Assembly: GCA_025934735.1 (NCBI GenBank)
Contig: JAICWP010000001.1
Span: 62,001-126,000 of the forward strand
Origin: Terriglobales bacterium
GTDB taxonomy: Bacteria; Acidobacteriota; Terriglobia; Terriglobales; Acidobacteriaceae
Direction: 5' to 3'
DNA length: 64,000 nucleotides
Below the pieces are notes generated by a model, which was not told where the DNA came from, did not search any database, and saw only the letters and a list, made by a program, of their open reading frames with translations. The translations under genes and the position numbers were made by a program. Positions 18,001-26,677 of this stretch are shown in pieces (the first letter of the stretch is position 1; the number at the start of each line of letters is the position of its first letter).

Positions 18001-19179
18001 TCAATTCAGGTTTTCAAAGATGCCCGCGGCTCCCATGCCGCCCCCCACGCACATGGTCACTAGGCCGTAGCGGCCGTTGCGCCGCTTCAGTTCGCGGATG
18101 ATGCTGGCCGTCAGCTTGGCGCCGGTACAGCCCAGCGGATGGCCCAGCGCAATGGCGCCGCCGTTCACGTTCACGCGGTCCAGGTCCAAGCCGGCTTCTT
18201 GGATCACTGCCAGCGACTGCGCCGCGAAGGCTTCATTCAGTTCAATTACATCAATTTGCGAGAGCTGCAGCCCCGCCATCTTCAGCGCCTTCGGAATGGC
18301 GTACACCGGGCCCACTCCCATTTCTTCCGGCTTGTAGCCAGCCGTGGCGAACGATACGTACCGGGCCAGCGGCTTGATGCCCAGCGCCCGTGCGCGCTCC
18401 GCCGACATCACCACCGCCGCGGCCGCGCCATCCGACATTTGCGAGGAATTGCCCGCGGTCACCGTGCCTTTGGCGTGAAATGCCGGCTTGAGCGAGGCCA
18501 GCGCTTCCATGGAAGTCTCGGCGCGCGGCCCTTCGTCGGTCTTGAACGTGATTTCCATGCGCTTCGGCTTGGCCCCATTCGGCGTGGTGAAGCTCACTGG
18601 GACAGGCACGGTCTCGTCCTCAAACTTGCCCGCTTGGATGGCGGCCATCGCGTTCTGGTGGCTGCGCAGCGAGAATTCGTCCGCTTGCTCACGGGTGATA
18701 CCGAAGCGTTTGGCCAGGCGCTCCGCGGTCAGGCCCATGGAGAGGTAAGCGTCGGGGTAGTGGTCCACCAGCCAGGGATTGGGTGAAACCTTGTGCCCGC
18801 CCATGGGGATCATGGTCATAGACTCGGCCCCGCCGGCCACGATCACCTCAGCGCCCCCCGCCATGATGCGCTCCGCCGCCATGGCAATAGCCTGCAAGCC
18901 GGAGGAGCAGAAGCGGTTGATGGTCATGCCGGAAACTTCCACCGGCAGCCCGGCGCGCAGCGAGGCGATGCGCGCCACGTTCATACCCTGTTCCGCTTCC
19001 GGCATGGCGCAGCCCAGAATCACGTCTTCAATTTCTTTCCGATCCAGCTGGGGCACGCGTTCCAGCGCGCCCGAGATGGCTACGGCCGCCAGTTCATCCG
19101 GACGCGTGCCGCGCAGCGTGCCTTTGAATGCCTTGCCTACCGGCGTGCGAACCGAACTTGCAATTACCACTTCCCGCAT
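18001..19179 (-). CDS. fadA: acetyl-CoA C-acyltransferase (3-ketoacyl-CoA thiolase)
   Basis: 392 residues from ATG 19179, preceded by AAGGGG; an upstream in-frame start at 19206 would add nine residues. Thiolytic cleavage step of beta-oxidation. The nucleophilic cysteine is in [15 protein letters not shown]; the acid-base residues are in [16 protein letters not shown] and the C-terminal [13 protein letters not shown]. Middle gene between fadN and fadE on the same strand. About 350 bases separate it from fadN, including a repeat and a small ORF. Confidence 0.95.
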   Translation of the reverse strand: MREVVIASSVRTPVGKAFKGTLRGTRPDELAAVAISGALERVPQLDRKEIEDVILGCAMPEAEQGMNVARIASLRAGLPVEVSGMTINRFCSSGLQAIAMAAERIMAGGAEVIVAGGAESMTMIPMGGHKVSPNPWLVDHYPDAYLSMGLTAERLAKRFGITREQADEFSLRSHQNAMAAIQAGKFEDETVPVPVSFTTPNGAKPKRMEITFKTDEGPRAETSMEALASLKPAFHAKGTVTAGNSSQMSDGAAAAVVMSAERARALGIKPLARYVSFATAGYKPEEMGVGPVYAIPKALKMAGLQLSQIDVIELNEAFAAQSLAVIQEAGLDLDRVNVNGGAIALGHPLGCTGAKLTASIIRELKRRNGRYGLVTMCVGGGMGAAGIFENLN

Positions 19180-19215
19180 ACGAACCCCTTTCACCGCAAA
19201 GGACACGAAGAAAAT

Positions 19216-19374
19216 TCACAAACGGTTGTGATCCTCTCCCATGTCCGATCCCGCCACTGAGATATCGGCGATAAGAGCATTACACCATTCCAATGCTGCT
19301 AGCTCACGTTGTTCGTCGGCAGCCATTTGGAGGTAACCACGCTCAAGATCTCCATTTTCATCGCAAATCGACAT
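19216..19374 (-). CDS. small protein resembling the C-terminal part of a MazE-like antitoxin
   Basis: 52 residues from ATG 19374, with an AGAGGA ribosome site six bases upstream. The central stretch LERGYLQMAADEQRELAALE followed by WCNALIAD resembles the toxin-wrapping tail of ribbon-helix-helix MazE-like antitoxins, but the DNA-binding N-terminus is missing and no toxin gene follows. Either a remnant or an unrelated small protein. It lies inside the fadN-fadA gap. The resemblance is by eye only. Confidence 0.4.
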   Translation of the reverse strand: MSICDENGDLERGYLQMAADEQRELAALEWCNALIADISVAGSDMGEDHNRL

Positions 19375-19453
19375 AGCAGATCCTCTTTTCTTCGGTGGGC
19401 CCATCTCTACGCAGGAGCCGGTAGCCAAGAGTTGGGGCTAACCAATCGCCGAC

Positions 19454-19523
19454 AGCCGAGAGCCGAGAGCCGAGAGCCGAGAGCCGACAGCCAAGAGCCA
19501 ACAGCCAAGAGCCAACAGCGAAG
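19454..19523. repeat. 7-bp tandem repeat, 10 units
   Basis: Ten consecutive 7-mers of the form AGCC(G/A)A(G/C): four AGCCGAG, one AGCCGAC, then alternating AGCCAAG and AGCCAAC, ending in AGCGAAG. Lies immediately 3' of fadN (stop at 19532) in the fadN-fadA gap. Noncoding minisatellite. Confidence 0.9.
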
Positions 19524-19531
19524 AACTTAAG

Positions 19532-21964
19532 TTAATTTCTCAGCGCTTTCCCCGTCTTCAGCGTGTACTGGATCCGTTCCTGCGTTTTGCGCTCCCCGCA
19601 GAGCGATTTGAACGCCTCTCGCTCTAGGTCGAGCAAGTATTGTTCGCTTACCGGCGTGCCCGGCGAAATGCTCCCGCCGCAAAGTACCTCCGCCACCTTA
19701 TTGCCGATCTTCACCTCGTGATCGCTGATGTACTCGCCCTGGCGCATTAGATGTACTCCCAGCTTCAAAGTAGCAAGCATGCTTTCGCCGGGAGCGGGAA
19801 TATCGGTGCGCGGCACCGGCGGCTTGTAGCCGGCCCGGGCCAGGTCGAGGGCGCGCTGCTTGGCATCCGCCAGCACGCGTTCGCGGTTCATGGTGACCTG
19901 GTCGCCTTGGCTGAGGAAGCCCAGTCCGCGGGCCTCCTCCGCCGACATGGACACCTTCGCCATGGCGATGGTCTCGAAGGCGCGCTTCATCGCCTCCACC
20001 ATTTCCACCGACTCGCCTCGTCCTCCGGGCCGCACCGCTTCGGCGCTGTCTATCGCGCGCAGCGTCATCTCTTTGCAGCCTCCGCCACCGGGGAGCAAGC
20101 CGACCCCCACCTCCACCAGCCCCATGTAAAGCTCCGCATGGGGCTGGCGCACGGGCGCGTGCAGCGAAACCTCGCAGCCGCCGCCCAGCGTCATGCCAAA
20201 CGGCGCCACCACCACGGGTTTGGGCGAGAACTTGATAGCCTGGGTCATGCCCTGGAAGCCGCGAATGGCCATGTCAATTTCCTCCCAGTCGTCATCCTGG
20301 ATGGCCATCAGCAGCAGCATCACGTTGGCGCCCACGGAAAAGTTCTGCGCGTCATTGGTGATGACGAAGGCGTCGAAGTTGGCTCCCAGCGCCGCCGAAT
20401 CAGGCCGCCCCGGCACACCCAGGGTCTGGGTGATCAGTTGCACGATGTCGCCGCCCAGGGCGTTCATCTTGGAGTGGAACTCGATGCAGGCTACGCCATC
20501 GCCCACGTCCACCAGGGAGGCGCCTGCATTCTTCTTCACCACATGACAGGCTTTCTTCAGCGCAGGCAGTAGGATTACCCCGTGCGGCACCGGCTCCGGC
20601 TGATAATTGCTTGCGACCAGGTCGAAGTAATCGTGTCCCGAGGGCGCCTCCCGGTCCTCGCCATACCACGATTTTTTGCCCGCCGCCAGCAGGTGTTCGG
20701 CGTTCGCTGCCACCGGCCGGCCCTGCTTCTTTAACTGCGCCAGCGTCGTCTCCACGCCGGCGGCATCCCACAGCTCAAACGGACCCAACTCCCAGTTGAA
20801 ACCCAGGCGCATGGCGCGATCAATGTCAGCAATGGAGTCGGAAATTTCGCCAATGCGGTTGGCTGAATACGTCCACAGGTCCCCTAACGCGCTCCACAGA
20901 AATTCCGCGGCTTTATCGCCCTTGCGCGGACCGGAGCCATCCACACCCAGCAGCATGCGCAGGCGCTGCCCGGTGTCCTCTACGTTGCGCGCCATCTCCA
21001 GGGCAGGGAAGCTGGCCTTCTGGCGCGGCCGGTACTCCAGCGTGTGCCAGTCCAGCCCCATCCGCTCTGCCTGTTCGCCTTTGCCGGATTTCTTATAGAA
21101 GCCGCCGCCGGTCTTATCGCCCAGCCAGCGCCGTTCGAGCATCTGGCGCACGAACTCGGGCACTTGCAGATCGGAGCGCTCGTCACGCACGTTCTGCTTC
21201 AGGTTGCCGACCACGTGCGCCAGCACGTCCAGGCCAACCAGGTCGGCAGTGCGGAATGTCGCCGACTTCGGCCAGCCCACCGCCGGGCCGGTCAGCGCGT
21301 CCACCTGCTCGATGCTGAGGTCCATCTCCTGCATGATTCGCATCACGTTGAGCGCTGAGAAGGTGCCAATGCGGTTCGCGATGAAATTGGGGGTGTCTTT
21401 GGCGAAAACGATCCCTTTGCCCAGGCGCACATCGCAGAAGTGGCTGATGGCCTGCAGGGCAGCAGCATCCGTCTGTAGTGTGGGGATAATCTCCAGCAGG
21501 CGCATGTAGCGCGGTGGATTGAAGAAGTGCGTGCCGAACCAGTGGCGGCGGAAATCGTCCGAAAAGCCCTCGGCGATCTTACTCACCGGCAAGCCACTGG
21601 TGTTGGTAGTCACGATGGCGCCCGGGCGGCGCGCCGCTTCCACCTTGCGCAGCAGGGCGCGCTTGATCTCCAGGTCCTCCACCACCGCCTCAATGATCCA
21701 GTCCACGCTGGCCAATCGGCTCATATCGTCTTCAAAATTGCCGGTCGTGACCAGGCGTGCCAGGCCGGGCTCGAAGAAGGCAGCCGGCTTTGATTTGAGT
21801 GCCCCTTGCAACCCCATTTCCGCGATGCGGTTGCGCGGTTCGTTGCCCGCCGCCACCATGTCCAGCAGTAGGCAGGGGACGCCGGCATTGGCCAGATGGG
21901 CCGCTATACGGGAGCCCATGGTTCCCGCACCCAGGACTGCAACTTGTTGAATATTTTTTCCCAT
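19532..21964 (-). CDS. fadN: 3-hydroxyacyl-CoA dehydrogenase / enoyl-CoA hydratase
   Basis: 810 residues from ATG 21964 (MGKNIQQVAVLGAGTMGSRI); the longer frame to 22111 has no family support. Bifunctional beta-oxidation enzyme. The dehydrogenase comes first (Rossmann GAGTMGSRIAAHLANAG, then WFGTHFFNPPRYMRLLEI), and the hydratase domain is C-terminal (NFSVGANVMLLL, FGMTLGGGCEVSLHAPV, LLPGGGGCKEMTLR). This order is that of FadN rather than proteobacterial FadB. With fadA and fadE it gives the Bacillus-like order fadN-fadA-fadE. Confidence 0.94.
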   Translation of the reverse strand: MGKNIQQVAVLGAGTMGSRIAAHLANAGVPCLLLDMVAAGNEPRNRIAEMGLQGALKSKPAAFFEPGLARLVTTGNFEDDMSRLASVDWIIEAVVEDLEIKRALLRKVEAARRPGAIVTTNTSGLPVSKIAEGFSDDFRRHWFGTHFFNPPRYMRLLEIIPTLQTDAAALQAISHFCDVRLGKGIVFAKDTPNFIANRIGTFSALNVMRIMQEMDLSIEQVDALTGPAVGWPKSATFRTADLVGLDVLAHVVGNLKQNVRDERSDLQVPEFVRQMLERRWLGDKTGGGFYKKSGKGEQAERMGLDWHTLEYRPRQKASFPALEMARNVEDTGQRLRMLLGVDGSGPRKGDKAAEFLWSALGDLWTYSANRIGEISDSIADIDRAMRLGFNWELGPFELWDAAGVETTLAQLKKQGRPVAANAEHLLAAGKKSWYGEDREAPSGHDYFDLVASNYQPEPVPHGVILLPALKKACHVVKKNAGASLVDVGDGVACIEFHSKMNALGGDIVQLITQTLGVPGRPDSAALGANFDAFVITNDAQNFSVGANVMLLLMAIQDDDWEEIDMAIRGFQGMTQAIKFSPKPVVVAPFGMTLGGGCEVSLHAPVRQPHAELYMGLVEVGVGLLPGGGGCKEMTLRAIDSAEAVRPGGRGESVEMVEAMKRAFETIAMAKVSMSAEEARGLGFLSQGDQVTMNRERVLADAKQRALDLARAGYKPPVPRTDIPAPGESMLATLKLGVHLMRQGEYISDHEVKIGNKVAEVLCGGSISPGTPVSEQYLLDLEREAFKSLCGERKTQERIQYTLKTGKALRN

Positions 21965-22390
21965 AATGGTCCACAAGGCTGCTTCAGCCTTAAAAGCTCT
22001 CGTACTTTTTACCACTCCCAGCCGCTTTCCGTCCGTGATGCCAAGATCCCGCGGCCTTGAGCCGGTCAATGCGTCCGGGCACAGCCTGAATCTGGCCGCA
22101 CGCAGCAGCATTAAGGGATTAATGGTCGTGCTTGGTTTTTCCTTTGTGGCGTGTGGTGAAACAATTCCAGAGAGGTTTGCAGTCGCGGAAGTCCCAAAAA
22201 CAGGTCAGGCGCGTGCCGTGATAGATGTGGGGTGAGGATGGCAACGGCACGCGCCCTATTAAGTTAATTTCACTGTAGTGAAGCGGGTTCGGCGCGTCAA
22301 CAAAAATCGTAGATATTTTTTGTCCCAGTTCCGATTTAGGAACGTCAGTTTCACGCTTTGTGCAAGTGCATGGGTCACCGTTCCGTGTGA
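21965..22390. other. intergenic region upstream of fadN
   Basis: No convincing gene. Contains the hairpin at 22208-22255, a small palindrome TTCACT-GT-AGTGAA at about 22269-22282 that could be an operator, and an AT-rich stretch (22300-22325). The fadN promoter must lie here, but no clear -35/-10 pair stands out. Confidence 0.5.
22208..22255 (-). terminator. long inverted repeat, possible terminator of the outer-membrane gene
   Basis: Arms GGCGCGTGCCG (22208-22218) and CGGCACGCGCC (22245-22255), 11 perfect base pairs with a 26-base loop. On the minus strand a TTTTT run follows after seven bases. It lies 136 bases past the end of the outer-membrane gene. Confidence 0.4.
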
Positions 22391-22999
22391 CTAGAAGTGC
22401 AGCACCGGCCCGGTGGAAAAGCGGAAATAATTGGAGCTCTTGGAGAAGAGCTGGTCTTGCAGGAAATCTCCTTGCACCCGCCAGCGCAGCGGGCCCAACA
22501 GGCTGTAATCCACTCCTCCGCCCAGGGCATACGAAAACGCCGTATCGCTGGCTGAAAATGGCTGCGCCTTGGCGCTCTCGCTGAGATGAGCGGCGCCGAA
22601 CAGGGCGTGCGCGAAGGGCCGCACCCGGCCGACCGAAAACGAAAGCTGCGGCCCCACAAAGAAGTGGTACACCGTTGCATCCATCGGCTCACGAATGGTG
22701 AGACAAGGAACAGCGACAAAACCGCAGGTCGCGGTAACGCTTTGCGAACCGTAGTGGCCGCTGAAATCAGCCACGATTCCAATCAGGGGCAGCAGCTTTC
22801 CTTCCACCGAAGCGTTCCAGCCGTTCAACCCGCTGCTCCCCGAGGGTGCGACTCCCGCCACATCAGGCCGAATGGTTGGCGCCGGCACGGTGGCGTGAGC
22901 GTAGGAGTAGCCGAAGAAAAGGTTGGCGCTGGGTAGTTGGGCTGCCGCCCACCCTGTCAGCGCGCAAACTGCCACCATCGCCGCCAAAATCTTCTTCAC
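22391..22999 (-). CDS. outer-membrane beta-barrel protein
   Basis: 202 residues from GTG 22999, with GCAGGAGAG five bases upstream; the longer frame to 23233 lacks a ribosome site and signal peptide. Signal peptide VKKILAAMVAVCALTGWAAA, then alternating amphipathic strands (NLFFGYSYAHATV, WNASVEGKLLPLIGIVADFS, YHFFVGPQLSFSVG, FSYALGGGVDYSLL) and a terminal phenylalanine (TGPVLHF) typical of BamA-assembled barrels. OmpA/OmpW-like eight-strand size. Specific function unknown. Confidence 0.82.
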   Translation of the reverse strand: MKKILAAMVAVCALTGWAAAQLPSANLFFGYSYAHATVPAPTIRPDVAGVAPSGSSGLNGWNASVEGKLLPLIGIVADFSGHYGSQSVTATCGFVAVPCLTIREPMDATVYHFFVGPQLSFSVGRVRPFAHALFGAAHLSESAKAQPFSASDTAFSYALGGGVDYSLLGPLRWRVQGDFLQDQLFSKSSNYFRFSTGPVLHF

Positions 23000-23043
23000 G
23001 GAACTCTCCTGCTTAGGGTCGTGTGCCCTGAAATTCCCGGGAC

Positions 23044-23604
23044 TCAATTCGAGTTTTTCACTCGCCCCGTGTAAAAAATCCAGCCGCTGGTCAGGCGCAG
23101 TATGAACGCCAGGGCAAAAGGAACCGCCATCAAGCGCAGCGGCTTCACTGGATTCTGTGCGTAGGCGAGGAAAAATATCAGAAAAGTCGAATACATCGTG
23201 AAGCTGTGCAGAGCGGTGTACCAGCGCGACCATCGCGGCGTGGCCGTAACGCCCGCTCCCACAACCAGAGAGAAACCGATCAGCAGGATCGCAGCTGAGC
23301 TCACTGGGTTCTGTACCAGGTGCGCCCTTTCAAAACTGGCGATCAGCGCCGTCACCGCGGCGAAATGCACCAGGTGAGCCGCTACGAAGGCGTGTACCAG
23401 GCGCGCTCCCGCGGGCAAGCCGCGAATCAGTCGAGCCAGACCGGGTGCGGCAAATGCCACCAGCAACCAGAGGGAAGAGAAGCGGGCGGTGTTGCGCGCC
23501 GCCGCGTGCGCACCACCCGTGTTCCAGCCGCGCGCTGCCAGTGTCGCCAGCGCGACTAAGACGTTGCTTGCCGCCGCAACCCCAAGGAGCAGACGACTGC
23601 CCAT
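23044..23604 (-). CDS. hypothetical integral membrane protein
   Basis: 186 residues with about five or six predicted transmembrane segments (for example LLLGVAAASNVLVALATLAA, VHAFVAAHLVHFAAVTALIA, SAAILLIGFSLVVGAGVTA, STFLIFFLAYAQ). Two histidine-containing helices (VHAFVAAHLVHF and ALHSF) could coordinate heme as in ferric-reductase-like proteins, but this is speculative. Lies between the barrel protein and the Nudix gene on the same strand. Inner membrane; function unknown. Confidence 0.7.
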   Translation of the reverse strand: MGSRLLLGVAAASNVLVALATLAARGWNTGGAHAAARNTARFSSLWLLVAFAAPGLARLIRGLPAGARLVHAFVAAHLVHFAAVTALIASFERAHLVQNPVSSAAILLIGFSLVVGAGVTATPRWSRWYTALHSFTMYSTFLIFFLAYAQNPVKPLRLMAVPFALAFILRLTSGWIFYTGRVKNSN

Positions 23605-23641
23605 CTCTCACCCCCTGGCATGGCCAGGAATTATGGCATAT

Positions 23642-24175
23642 TCAGGCGCGCTCGCGCGGCTTCGGCGGCGGCGCAGGGCTGGCCTGCAACTCCGGGTGTG
23701 CCCGCACGTATTCCTGCGCCTTCCTCACCACTTCGCGCTCGCCTTTGTAGGTCAGTTTTTCCGCCGCTTCCTCCAGCGGCAGCCACAGTGCGCGCTCCAC
23801 CTCGATGCGCATCTCCTCGCTGATTTCCCCGATGCGGCCCGAGCGGTAGAGCAGCAGAAAAAAGCTCACGATTTTGAACACCCGCTGCTTGTCGCTCCAC
23901 GTGCGCACGTAGAAATATTTGATGTCCGTCAGCTTGCTGACCAGCTCAGCTTCCACTCCCGTCTCTTCGCGCACCTCGCGGACCGCGGTTTGCTCCGCCT
24001 TTTCGCCTTCGTCCACCAGTCCCTTAGGCAAGGCGAGGATCGGGGTGGCCTTGTGCCCGGAATGAACATTTTTGTCGCCCGGCGGCGGTTCGCGGCGTGG
24101 CTCGATGGCCGCCATCCACCATTTTCCTTTTCGGTGGCGTAGCACCACTCCCCCCGCGGAAAATTCTCGCGCCAT
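23642..24175 (-). CDS. Nudix hydrolase
   Basis: 177 residues. Complete Nudix box GX5EX7REUXEEXGU at residues 52-74: G52, E58, R66-E67, E70-E71, G73. Upstream AREFSAGGVVLRHRKGKWW is the usual first strand. Hydrolyses a nucleoside diphosphate linked to another moiety; an MTH/ADP-ribose or diadenosine substrate cannot be distinguished. The C-terminus is a proline-rich basic tail (ASPAPPPKPRERA). Divergent from the patatin gene. Confidence 0.92.
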   Translation of the reverse strand: MAREFSAGGVVLRHRKGKWWMAAIEPRREPPPGDKNVHSGHKATPILALPKGLVDEGEKAEQTAVREVREETGVEAELVSKLTDIKYFYVRTWSDKQRVFKIVSFFLLLYRSGRIGEISEEMRIEVERALWLPLEEAAEKLTYKGEREVVRKAQEYVRAHPELQASPAPPPKPRERA

Positions 24176-24336
24176 GTTGCTAAGCTATCAGAAACACAGC
24201 AGTTAGTCACCGCAACCCAGGCTGGGCGCCGGGGTTTATAAGAATGGGAAAGGGAATGAATGCAGCACTTTCCTGCAGCCTGGCATCGAAATTGCTTAGA
24301 TAAGGGCAGTGAGGCCGGTCCCAGGCTGTCAAGGAA

Positions 24337-25287
24337 TTGGGGTCGAACTTGGGAACTCTTAGTAAGTTGCGGCGTTCGTTGCAGGTCTTCAAGCGCGAAC
24401 TGACCCGCGTTGCTCCTCCGCTGGTCCCGTCGTTTAGTTCTCCCACACCACAAATTGGCCTGGCGTTAGGCGGCGGTTTTGCCCGCGGCCTGGCCCACAT
24501 TGGTGTTTTCAAGGTGCTGGAAGAGGAGAAAATCCCCATCGCGTGCGTCGCCGGCACCAGCGTCGGGGCGGTAATTGGAGCGGCTTATTGCAGCGGCATG
24601 TCGGCGGCGGAACTGTCGGAGATGGCGTCGGTAGTGCGCTTCCGCGATTTCGCCCGCTGGACCATTTCGCGTTACGGCTTCGCCAGCAATGAGCGCATGG
24701 TGGGATTTCTGAAGCGCATTCTGAAAGTGCGCACCTTCGAGGAACTGCGCATCCCGATGGCGGTCACGGCCACGGATTTCATCAGCGGCGAAGGCGTGGT
24801 CTTTCGTTCCGGCCAGTTGATCGAGCCGGTGCGTGCCAGTTGCGCTTATCCTGGCATGTTCCTGCCGGTGCAGATCGATGGCCGCCTGCTGGTGGATGGC
24901 ATGCTGGCCCACACCGTGCCCACGGTGCCGCTGCGCAAAATGGGGGCCAACCACGTGATTGGCGTTTACTTGCGCTCGCACTGGTGCGATGCGACAGGGC
25001 CGCGGCACGTGTTTGAAGTGATTTCGCAGTGCTTCTCCATCGCCCAGGAGCAGATGAGCGGCTTATGGCGGGCGGCGGCAGACTCCGTGATGGAGCCGGA
25101 TGTGGCCGGCTTCGGCTACGACAGCTTTGAACGCGCCACAGAACTGATTGCCGCCGGGGAAGCAGCGGCCCGTGCCGCGATGCCCCAGATCCGCGCCTGG
25201 CTGCAACCCCAGGCAGCTCCGGCGGAGGATAAAGTCAGGGAGCGCCAAGCCCTGCAACCGCACACTTCGCCTCTACCTGCCGACTGA
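24337..25287 (+). CDS. patatin-like phospholipase / esterase
   Basis: 316 residues if TTG 24337 is used; the start is uncertain because the AAGGAA upstream is too close, and a TTG at 24349 is an alternative. Oxyanion-hole GGGFARG at residues 45-51, nucleophile S75 in GTSVG, and catalytic aspartate D187 in the VDGML motif (DG dyad). Same architecture as bacterial RssA-type patatins: no signal peptide, single domain. Likely a cytoplasmic or membrane-associated acyl hydrolase. Confidence 0.88.
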   Translation: MGSNLGTLSKLRRSLQVFKRELTRVAPPLVPSFSSPTPQIGLALGGGFARGLAHIGVFKVLEEEKIPIACVAGTSVGAVIGAAYCSGMSAAELSEMASVVRFRDFARWTISRYGFASNERMVGFLKRILKVRTFEELRIPMAVTATDFISGEGVVFRSGQLIEPVRASCAYPGMFLPVQIDGRLLVDGMLAHTVPTVPLRKMGANHVIGVYLRSHWCDATGPRHVFEVISQCFSIAQEQMSGLWRAAADSVMEPDVAGFGYDSFERATELIAAGEAAARAAMPQIRAWLQPQAAPAEDKVRERQALQPHTSPLPAD

Positions 25288-25379
25288 AAGCGAGCCGCTG
25301 CTCGCCGCCCGTTGACCGCGGGCGGAGGCGCGTCTAAACTGCATCTGACTCCACTAAGTTCCATCCAGGAAAAACAGCC

Positions 25380-25862
25380 GTGAAAACTTATCGCCCGAGC
25401 CGCGAACTGCAGGCCAAGATTGATGCCGCGCTTAGCCGCCGCCCCAAGGCTTCCGCCCAGCCTCTGGACGAAGTAGCTGAAATTCTTTCCCAAGGCCGCC
25501 ATTATGCCTGGCTGGGAATTTACCTGGTGGCGGGAGCGCGCTCCGGCTCCAGCCAGCCCCCTGCCACGGCGGTTGCGGGTTCCCGGGCGCGAACTGTAAT
25601 TCCTATGCGGCTGGGACAGCACCAATTTGGCATCATCGAAGTGGAGGCGGAATCTGGCAAAACGCTTTCCTATCAAGACCGCGTTCTGCTGAAGCGCGTG
25701 GCCGCGCGGCTGGCCCTTTACCTGCACGGCCCTGGTGCCTATCTGGTCCGCAAAGCCCGCGAAGCCGCGGCGGAGCAGCAGCAGACGGCGCAAGCCCGCC
25801 ACCAGCCAGCCTCAGAGAAGCCGCAAGAGAGAACCCTGGCCGCCGGCGAAGGGCGCAGATAG
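25380..25862 (+). CDS. GAF-domain-like protein
   Basis: 160 residues from GTG 25380, preceded by AGGA. The first 120 residues look like a small GAF domain: helix LQAKIDAALS, then YAWLGIYLVAGA, RTVIPMRLGQHQFGIIEVEA and the helix YQDRVLLKRVAARLALYL. The remaining 40 residues are a low-complexity Gln/Ala/Arg tail. The central loop lacks the cysteines of free-methionine-sulfoxide reductase. Probably a ligand sensor; no partner is adjacent. Confidence 0.65.
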   Translation: MKTYRPSRELQAKIDAALSRRPKASAQPLDEVAEILSQGRHYAWLGIYLVAGARSGSSQPPATAVAGSRARTVIPMRLGQHQFGIIEVEAESGKTLSYQDRVLLKRVAARLALYLHGPGAYLVRKAREAAAEQQQTAQARHQPASEKPQERTLAAGEGRR

Positions 25863-25938
25863 TTCGTTCCTACCTCTTGCCACATCTGCAGAAACGAACC
25901 ACGTCTGCATCCGCACATGGCAACCTGCGTCCCACACA

Positions 25939-25955
25939 TGTCATCGCTGATGACA
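25939..25955. promoter_or_regulatory. palindrome upstream of small ORF 1
   Basis: TGTCATC-GCT-GATGACA, perfect seven-base arms, ending 28 bases before the GTG at 25984. A close relative occurs at 26337-26355, 26 bases before the second small ORF. The equal spacing suggests an operator duplicated with its gene. Confidence 0.5.
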
Positions 25956-25983
25956 ACTGGCCGAATACTTTTCGGGGTGCCGT

Positions 25984-26187
25984 GTGTCAGGACAGAAAGT
26001 GCGTTTCAAAATCCTGGTTCTGCCCGTGCAACATCGGTCGGCGGCTTTCAGAGTTTATCCTGCCCCGCGTCGGCGCGGTCGCGCCGCGCAGGAAAGGGAA
26101 GAAGCCGAATTCATTCAGCATTATCTGGAACTAGCGGACACCGTGCTCAAACCCGTGCCGCCCACCCGGCAGCAGAAGACCAACTGA
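25984..26187 (+). CDS. small hypothetical protein, copy 1 of a duplicated pair
   Basis: 67 residues from GTG 25984. Basic N-terminal half (RSAAFRVYPAPRRRGRAA) and a C-terminal acidic amphipathic helix EEAEFIQHYLELADTVLK. The helix matches NAADIQRYVQLADKLLEA in the ORF at 26382. The upstream DNA of both ORFs is also alike (palindrome, then CGGGGT, then GTG). No family known. Coding status rests on this duplication. Confidence 0.42.
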   Translation: MSGQKVRFKILVLPVQHRSAAFRVYPAPRRRGRAAQEREEAEFIQHYLELADTVLKPVPPTRQQKTN

Positions 26188-26336
26188 GTCGGCTAGCCAA
26201 TCTGGCTTCGGAATTATCCCCAGGCATTCATCAACTATCCGCACGCATTCATGAGCAGCCTGCTTTCTGCACCACGAACGGTGCAACTATCGGCTGATAA
26301 CCAGAGATAACCAAAGGCAACCCGTCTTGAGAGAGA

Positions 26337-26355
26337 CTGTCATCAGATGTGACAG
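26337..26355. promoter_or_regulatory. near-palindrome upstream of small ORF 2
   Basis: CTGTCA-TCAGATG-TGACAG, six-base perfect arms. It shares TGTCATC with the site at 25939 and sits at almost the same distance from the following GTG (26382). Confidence 0.5.
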
Positions 26356-26381
26356 TGCCAATTCGTCTCCCGGGGTAGGAT

Positions 26382-26624
26382 GTGAAACCAGAGAAAAGCG
26401 GTCGCGAAAGTGTACCTTCCCTGCTTCCCCCGTTACGAGCCTCTGAAGTTCACGCCAGCGTGGCCCTGATTCCACCCTCCGCCGATGGCGCGGAAGTGCA
26501 GGAAAAGACGACCGGCGAGAATGCGGCCGACATTCAGCGCTACGTTCAACTCGCGGACAAGCTTCTGGAAGCGGACAAAGAAGACGAGCAAAACAAGAGC
26601 GGCGCTGTGTCCAGTGCTGCTTGA
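26382..26624 (+). CDS. small hypothetical protein, copy 2 of a duplicated pair
   Basis: 80 residues from GTG 26382, with GTAGGA immediately upstream. A disordered N-terminal half is followed by an acidic helix ADIQRYVQLADKLLEADKED, related to copy 1, and a short Ser/Ala tail. The stop (TGA 26622-26624) overlaps an in-frame TTG of the HTH ORF, suggesting coupling to that gene. Function unknown. Confidence 0.42.
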   Translation: MKPEKSGRESVPSLLPPLRASEVHASVALIPPSADGAEVQEKTTGENAADIQRYVQLADKLLEADKEDEQNKSGAVSSAA

Positions 26625-26677
26625 ACGGTTCGTCATCGCGCAACCCACCGCAAACTTCTGCGCGTCCAACCGACTGT

